From Nocardia sp. NBC_01327 (GTDB lineage Bacteria > Actinomycetota > Actinomycetes > Mycobacteriales > Mycobacteriaceae): 64,000 bases of DNA. Positions 59,371-64,000 of this stretch are shown here, piece by piece. The position numbers and the translations under genes are program-made. Under the pieces are notes generated by a model. It saw only the letters and a program-made list of their open reading frames with translations, did no database searches and had not been told where the DNA came from. The stretch's first letter is position 1. Each line of letters begins with the position of its first letter. Where the stretch lies: NCBI RefSeq assembly GCF_035958815.1, contig NZ_CP108383.1, positions 5,208,001 through 5,272,000 of the forward strand. The letters run 5' to 3'.

Positions 59371-61031
59371 AACCCATGGCGCAGATGGCGATGGTGATGA
59401 ACCTCGACAAGTGCATCGGCTGCCACACCTGTTCGGTCACCTGCAAGCAGACGTGGACCAATCGTGCAGGTGTCGAGTACGTCTGGTTCAACAATGTGGA
59501 AACCCGTCCGGGACAGGGGTATCCGCGGACCTATGAGGATCAGGCCCGCTGGCGCGGCGGGTGGTCGGTCGATCGCAAGGGCCGGTTGAAACTGCGCGGC
59601 GGCGGGCGGATGCGCAAGCTGTTCACCATCTTCGACAATCCGATCCTGCCGGAGCTGTCGGACTACTACGAGCCGTGGACCTACGACTACGAGACGCTCA
59701 CCACCGCACCGGTGCAGAAGCACACGCCGGTGGCGCGCCCGAAATCGCTGATCACCGGGCAGGACACCAAGATCACCTGGTCGGCCAACTGGGACGACAA
59801 TCTCGGTGGCGCACCGGAACTGACCCAGGGTGATCCGCTGCTCAAGCAGGTCGGCGACAAGGTGAAGTTCGAATTCGACCGCACCTTCATGTTCTATCTG
59901 CCGCGTATCTGCGAGCACTGCCTGAATCCGGCGTGCGCGGCCTCCTGCCCGTCCGGCGCGATCTACAAGCGCGCCGAGGACGGCATTGTGCTGGTGGATC
60001 AGGACAAGTGCCGGGGCTGGCGCATGTGCGTGTCCGGGTGCCCGTACAAGAAGGTGTTCTTCAATCACCGGACCGGTAAGGCCGAGAAATGTACGTTCTG
60101 TTTTCCGCGCCTGGAGGTCGGACTGCCGACGGTGTGCGCGGAAACCTGCGTGGGGCGGCTGCGGTATATCGGCCTGATGCTCTACGACGCCGATACCGTG
60201 TCGGAGGTCGCGGCGACCCCGAACGAGAAGGATCTGTACGCGGCGCAGCGGGATGCTTTCCTGGACCCGTTCGATCCCGATGTCATTGCGGCCTGCGAGC
60301 GGGCGGGCATCCCCCGCGATTGGGTGCAGGCAGCACAGAATTCGCCGGTGTACGCGCTCATCCGCAAATACCGCGTGGCACTGCCGCTGCATCCGGAATA
60401 CCGCACGGTGCCGATGGTCTGGTACATCCCACCGCTCTCACCGGTGGTCGATTCCCTGCGCAATACCGGACACGATGCCGAGGATCACGGAAATCTGTTC
60501 GCCGCCATCGAGGCGCTGCGCATCCCGATCGAATATCTGGCGGAGCTGTTCAGCGCCGGCGATCCGGCACCGGTGGACGCGGTGCTGCGCCGGCTGGCCG
60601 CCATGCGCAGCTATATGCGCGACCTGAATCTGGGCCGCGAGGCGCGCCCGGAGATCGCCGCCAAGGTCGGCATGAGCGAAGAAGACCTCTACGACATGTA
60701 CCGCCTGCTGGCGCTCGCCAAATACGAGGACCGCTACGTCATTCCGCCCGCGCACGCCGAACAGGCGCACGGTCTGGAGGAATTGGCCACCGACTGCAGC
60801 CTCGACTACGACGGCGGGCCCGGTATGACCGGTTCGGGCCCGTTCGGCGAGAGCTCCGGACCCCTGACTCCCGTTGCGGTGGAGAACTTCCGCATGCTGC
60901 AGGAACGCCAGACCGCCGATACCGGGGCGGCGATCGAAGGAGCCGGACGCGTCAATCTGCTCAATTGGGACGGCCGCGGAGCCCCGGACGGGCTCATGCC
61001 ACAGACCAACGGCGGAAGGCACCGAAAATGA
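59367..61031 (+). CDS. narH: Respiratory nitrate reductase beta subunit
   Basis: 554 aa, ATGA overlap with narG. Cluster motifs CIGCHTCSVTC (residues 16-26), CEHCLNPACAASC and CRGWRMCVSGC, then CTFCFPR; the Trp in CRGW marks the 3Fe-4S site. Carries electrons from NarI to NarG. Confidence 0.95.
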   Translation: MKPMAQMAMVMNLDKCIGCHTCSVTCKQTWTNRAGVEYVWFNNVETRPGQGYPRTYEDQARWRGGWSVDRKGRLKLRGGGRMRKLFTIFDNPILPELSDYYEPWTYDYETLTTAPVQKHTPVARPKSLITGQDTKITWSANWDDNLGGAPELTQGDPLLKQVGDKVKFEFDRTFMFYLPRICEHCLNPACAASCPSGAIYKRAEDGIVLVDQDKCRGWRMCVSGCPYKKVFFNHRTGKAEKCTFCFPRLEVGLPTVCAETCVGRLRYIGLMLYDADTVSEVAATPNEKDLYAAQRDAFLDPFDPDVIAACERAGIPRDWVQAAQNSPVYALIRKYRVALPLHPEYRTVPMVWYIPPLSPVVDSLRNTGHDAEDHGNLFAAIEALRIPIEYLAELFSAGDPAPVDAVLRRLAAMRSYMRDLNLGREARPEIAAKVGMSEEDLYDMYRLLALAKYEDRYVIPPAHAEQAHGLEELATDCSLDYDGGPGMTGSGPFGESSGPLTPVAVENFRMLQERQTADTGAAIEGAGRVNLLNWDGRGAPDGLMPQTNGGRHRK

Positions 61032-61666
61032 AGCTGACCGATTCTGCGCGTTCCGGAGCCTGGCAGGTGCAATCGATGCTGCTCGGATATCCCGATGAGC
61101 GGCTGCTGGATTCGCTGTCGCTGCTGTGCCGGACGGCCTCGGCGCTGCCGGAGGCAGTCGGTGCACCGTTGCAACCGCTGTTGAATCATCTCGAACGCAG
61201 CCAACCGCTCACGCTGGCAACCGAATACGTCGAGACGTTCGATCATCGCAAGCGGTTCAGCCCGTATCTGACGTGGTTTCTGTACGGGGACACTCGGAAG
61301 CGCGGGATGGCGCTGCTGAAGTTCAAGCAGCTCTATCGTGCGTCCGGGCTGGTGCTCGATGACGGCGAGCTGTCCGATCATCTGTGCGTGGTACTGGAAT
61401 TCGCTGCCGCGTACCCGGAACCGGGGCAGCAACTGCTCGAGGATCACCGCGCGGGGATCGAGGTCATGCGACTTGCGCTGCGGGACGCGCAGTCCCCGTG
61501 GACCGGTGTTCTGGAATCATTGTCGGCGACCCTGCCCGCCCTGCGCGGCGACGAACACGATGCCATCGCACGGCTTGTCGCCGCCGGACCGCCCGGTGAG
61601 GACGTCGGCCTGGAACCGTTCGCGCCGCCGACCTACATGCCGCAGGTGATCGGAGCGCGCCGATGA
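61028..61666 (+). CDS. narJ: Nitrate reductase chaperone
   Basis: 212 aa from the ATG at 61028, overlapping narH. YVETFDHRKRFSPYLTWFLYGDTRKRG is the NarJ signature. It assists molybdenum-cofactor insertion into NarG and is not part of the mature enzyme. Confidence 0.93.
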   Translation: MKLTDSARSGAWQVQSMLLGYPDERLLDSLSLLCRTASALPEAVGAPLQPLLNHLERSQPLTLATEYVETFDHRKRFSPYLTWFLYGDTRKRGMALLKFKQLYRASGLVLDDGELSDHLCVVLEFAAAYPEPGQQLLEDHRAGIEVMRLALRDAQSPWTGVLESLSATLPALRGDEHDAIARLVAAGPPGEDVGLEPFAPPTYMPQVIGARR

Positions 61667-62397
61667 CGCTCAGCGCCAATGACGTGCTGCTGTGGGTGGC
61701 GGTTCCCTATGCCGCGCTGGCGATCTGCGTGGTCGGCCTGATCTGGCGGTATCGCTACGACAAGTTCGGCTGGACCACCCGCTCCTCGCAGATCTACGAG
61801 AACCGGCTGCTGCGGCTCGGCAGTCCGCTGTTCCACTACGGCATCATCTTCGTCTTCCTCGGACACGTCATCGGCCTGGTGATTCCGGAGTCGTGGACCG
61901 ATGCCGTCGGGATCAGCGAAAGCATGTATCACGCGGCGTCATTCAGCCTCGGCGCGGTTGCGGGGGTGGCGACCGTGGTCGGGCTGCTCATCCTGATCTA
62001 TCGGCGGCGGACCGTCGGCCCGGTGTTCTCGGCGACCACCCGCAACGACAAGATGATGTACGTCCTGCTGGGCCTGACGCTGGCGCTCGGTCTCGGTGCG
62101 ACGCTGTACGGCAATCTGACCGGCCACGCCCACAATTACCGCGAGGACATCGCGCCCTGGTTCCGCTCCATCTTCTACTTCCAGCCGAAGCCGGAGCTCA
62201 TGGTCTCCGCACCACTGGGTTTCCAGCTGCACGCGCTCTGCGCCTGCGCACTGTTCGCCTTCTGGCCCTTCAGCCGCCTGGTGCACGTGTTCTCCGCACC
62301 GATCGGCTACCTGACCCGCCCGTACATCGTCTACCGCAGCCGCGACGAATCCCTCGGCACCCAGAACCCGCCGCGCGGCTGGGAGCGGATGCAGTAG
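61663..62397 (+). CDS. narI: Nitrate reductase gamma subunit, cytochrome b
   Basis: 244 aa, ATGA overlap. Five hydrophobic segments with His ligands in HYGIIFVFLGHVIGLVIP and LQLHALCACALF/RLVHVFSAP. Anchors NarGH and passes quinol electrons inward. Confidence 0.93.
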   Translation: MTLSANDVLLWVAVPYAALAICVVGLIWRYRYDKFGWTTRSSQIYENRLLRLGSPLFHYGIIFVFLGHVIGLVIPESWTDAVGISESMYHAASFSLGAVAGVATVVGLLILIYRRRTVGPVFSATTRNDKMMYVLLGLTLALGLGATLYGNLTGHAHNYREDIAPWFRSIFYFQPKPELMVSAPLGFQLHALCACALFAFWPFSRLVHVFSAPIGYLTRPYIVYRSRDESLGTQNPPRGWERMQ

Positions 62398-62408
62398 TAC
62401 TCGCCGGA

Positions 62409-62783
62409 TCAGCTTGTGCGAGTGAAGGTATCGCTATTGGTCAGGACCGCGTGCGCCCAGGGCAGAGCCATCAGCTTGGGCTCTGCCCCCGGGTAGGGCG
62501 GTTTGATCGCCTCGTCGGAGACCACATGCCAAGCCGCATGCAGCTTGTCCTCCCGCAGCAGCCCGGTGAACGAGCAGATGCTCGCGATATCACCGGCAGC
62601 CACGAACGAGAACTGCACGCACGGACCCCGGTGCAGGCCGATGATGGGCACCGCGGAGGCGGCGAAGGCGCTGTCGCCCAATGCCGTCTCGAAGGTGCCG
62701 CTCAGCCGGCCGTCCGCATCATCGGTGATCGTCAACCGCGATCCGTACTCATTGACCCACGAGCCATTCCAGTCCAAATCCAT
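62409..62783 (-). CDS. Avidin/streptavidin-family protein
   Basis: 124 aa from the ATG at 62783. NGSWVNEYGSRLTIT and GRLSGTFETALGD align with streptavidin's Gly-Thr-Trp-Tyr-Asn...Gly-Ser start and its Gly-Thr-Tyr-Glu-Ser strand; the end LPWAHAVLTNSDTFTR matches the Trp...DTFT end. Three ligand-pocket residues seem kept (Asn, Ser, Trp/Asp near the end), others changed (Tyr to Phe, Ser to Thr). No signal peptide, so probably cytosolic. Biotin binding is possible, not shown. Convergent with narI. Confidence 0.68.
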   Translation of the reverse strand: MDLDWNGSWVNEYGSRLTITDDADGRLSGTFETALGDSAFAASAVPIIGLHRGPCVQFSFVAAGDIASICSFTGLLREDKLHAAWHVVSDEAIKPPYPGAEPKLMALPWAHAVLTNSDTFTRTS

Positions 62784-62886
62784 CACAGCTCCCGTATACC
62801 CGGATGAAGCGAGGCTAATTCGGGCGACATCACGCGGGCACCGGGTTCGGTGGGCCTCCTGTGCGGTTCCGGCATAGGGTTCGGTG

Positions 62887-64000
62887 GTGACGAGCAACCC
62901 GTTCTTCGAACCCAGCACCCTGCCGTACCAGCTGCCGCCGTTCGCGGAGATCCGCGCGGAGCACTATCTCCCCGCCTTCGAGGCGGGCATGGCCGAGAAG
63001 CTGGACGAGGTCAATGCCATCGCCGCTGCGGCGGATGCGCCGACCTTCGCGAATACGGTCGTGGCGCTGGAACGTTCCGGAGCCGTGCTGACCCGGGTTG
63101 CCAATGTGTTCTTCAATATCGCCTCCTCGGACTCCAGTAAGGAGACGGAGGCGATCGAGGCCGAGCTGTCGCCGAAGCTGGCCGCGCTCAGTGATGAGAT
63201 GCTGCTGAACCCGCAGCTCTTCGCCCGCGTCCGGGCGCTCTACGAACAGCGCGACAGCCTGGGGCTGAGCGCCGAGGAGTCGCGGCTGCTCGAGCGGTAT
63301 CACACCCGGTTCGTGCGGGCGGGCGCCGCGCTGAACGACACCGAGCAGGATCAGCTGCGGGCCTGGAATATGGAGTTGGCCTCGGCGACAACCGAGTTCG
63401 GGCACAATATTCTGGCCGCCACCAACGCCGCCACCCTGCTGCTGAACGCCGAGGAGCAGCTCGCCGGGCTCGCCCCCACCGCGGTCGCCGCCGCGGCCGA
63501 GAACGCCCGGTCGCTGGGACACGAGGGGGAGTGGGCGCTGAGCCTGCAGAACGTCTCCAACCAGCCGGTTCTCGCCGATCTGGCCGACCGCGATGTGCGG
63601 CACCGGATGATGATGGCCTCGCTCGGCCGTGGATTCGGTGTCAGTAGTCCGAATAGTGAACTCGCGGGCCGGATCGCGAGCCTGCGCGCCGCACGGGCGG
63701 CGCTGCTCGGCTACTCGGACCATGCCGCGTACATCGTGGCCGATCAGACGGCGAAGACGCCGGAGGCGGTCGAGGAGATGCTCACCCGCCTGATCGGGCC
63801 CGCCGTCGCCAATGCCGAGCGTGAGGCGGTCGAGTTGACGGCGGCCATGCGCGCTGCCGACCCCGAAGCGGGGGAACTGCACTCCTGGGATTGGCTGTAC
63901 TGGTCGGAAAAGGTTCGGGCCGAACGGTTCTCGGTGGACGCCGATGCGCTGCGCCCGTACCTCGAGCTGGAGCGCGTCCTGCGGGACGGCGTCTTCTATG
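62887..64000 (+). CDS. M3-family peptidase (Dcp/oligopeptidase A type), partial
   Basis: At least 371 codons; runs off the right edge. GTG at 62887 (or 62884). Begins with NPFFEPSTLPYQLPPF, RAEHYLPAF and AFEAGMAEKL, typical of the N-terminal domain of Dcp-type peptidases; LLLNAEEQLAGL and ARAALLGYSDHAAYIV follow. The HExxH zinc motif should lie beyond the edge. Cuts dipeptides or oligopeptides in the cytosol. Confidence 0.85.
   Translation, partial: MTSNPFFEPSTLPYQLPPFAEIRAEHYLPAFEAGMAEKLDEVNAIAAAADAPTFANTVVALERSGAVLTRVANVFFNIASSDSSKETEAIEAELSPKLAALSDEMLLNPQLFARVRALYEQRDSLGLSAEESRLLERYHTRFVRAGAALNDTEQDQLRAWNMELASATTEFGHNILAATNAATLLLNAEEQLAGLAPTAVAAAAENARSLGHEGEWALSLQNVSNQPVLADLADRDVRHRMMMASLGRGFGVSSPNSELAGRIASLRAARAALLGYSDHAAYIVADQTAKTPEAVEEMLTRLIGPAVANAEREAVELTAAMRAADPEAGELHSWDWLYWSEKVRAERFSVDADALRPYLELERVLRDGVFY

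Overview
The window is high-GC actinobacterial DNA. It holds most of one siphovirus-type prophage (left edge to about 45.79 kb) followed by host chromosome (45.79-64 kb). The host is probably a mycolic-acid-containing genus such as Nocardia. The phage encodes a lysin B-type mycolyl-arabinogalactan esterase, and the flank carries mqo, narGHJI, a maltokinase-cap-like protein and a DUF3558-like lipoprotein. Genus assignment is inference. The capsid, portal and terminase genes and the left attachment site lie off the left edge.

Layout. 0-11.6 kb: late operon, all on +, with the end of a tape-measure/transglycosylase protein, minor tail proteins, GH25 lysin A, two holin-like proteins, a pectate-lyase-fold tail spike and lysin B. 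Four gene starts share the repeat CACAACTGAAYA. 11.6-20 kb: accessory ('moron') region with a DUF2510 protein, a tyrosine-recombinase-fold protein that has lost its catalytic residues, a lipoprotein, a membrane protein, and a five-gene minus-strand operon ending in a PD-(D/E)XK-like/coiled-coil protein. That operon diverges from an XRE/TPR regulator. 20.8-21.6 kb: immunity switch with two divergent XRE genes and mirror-image CCATATGG operators that include both start codons.

21.6-30.5 kb: early operon of tightly overlapping genes: small membrane and Cys-rich proteins, HTH proteins, a DEDDh exonuclease, a YqaJ/lambda-type exonuclease, RecT, a WhiB-like protein, a degenerate HNH protein, a DnaD-like protein and a tandem winged-helix initiator-like protein. 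30.5-30.8 kb: an origin-like cluster of six 16-bp iterons (three direct, three inverted) bracketed by two perfect DnaA boxes. 30.8-44.3 kb: about 36 small overlapping genes with repeated paralogue families and repeated gene-junction sequences. 44.2-45.8 kb: excisionase-like HTH and tyrosine integrase.

The integrase stop meets a P450 gene that is cut before its haem-binding half, so the prophage probably sits inside a P450 gene. The host flank then has an epoxide hydrolase, a maltokinase-cap-like protein, an erythromycin-esterase-family gene divergent from a double-MerR regulator, an NTF2-like protein, an amidase, mqo divergent from a LysR gene, a DUF308/HdeD-like membrane protein, narGHJI, an avidin-family protein and a partial M3 peptidase.

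The phage genes form a coherent programme: repressor/Cro switch, recombination (DnaQ-like, YqaJ, RecT), iteron replication (DnaD-like, tandem-wHTH protein, DnaA boxes), tail assembly, and lysis of a mycolate-covered wall. The least explained parts are the iteron replicon, the minus-strand nuclease-like cassette and the paralogue array.
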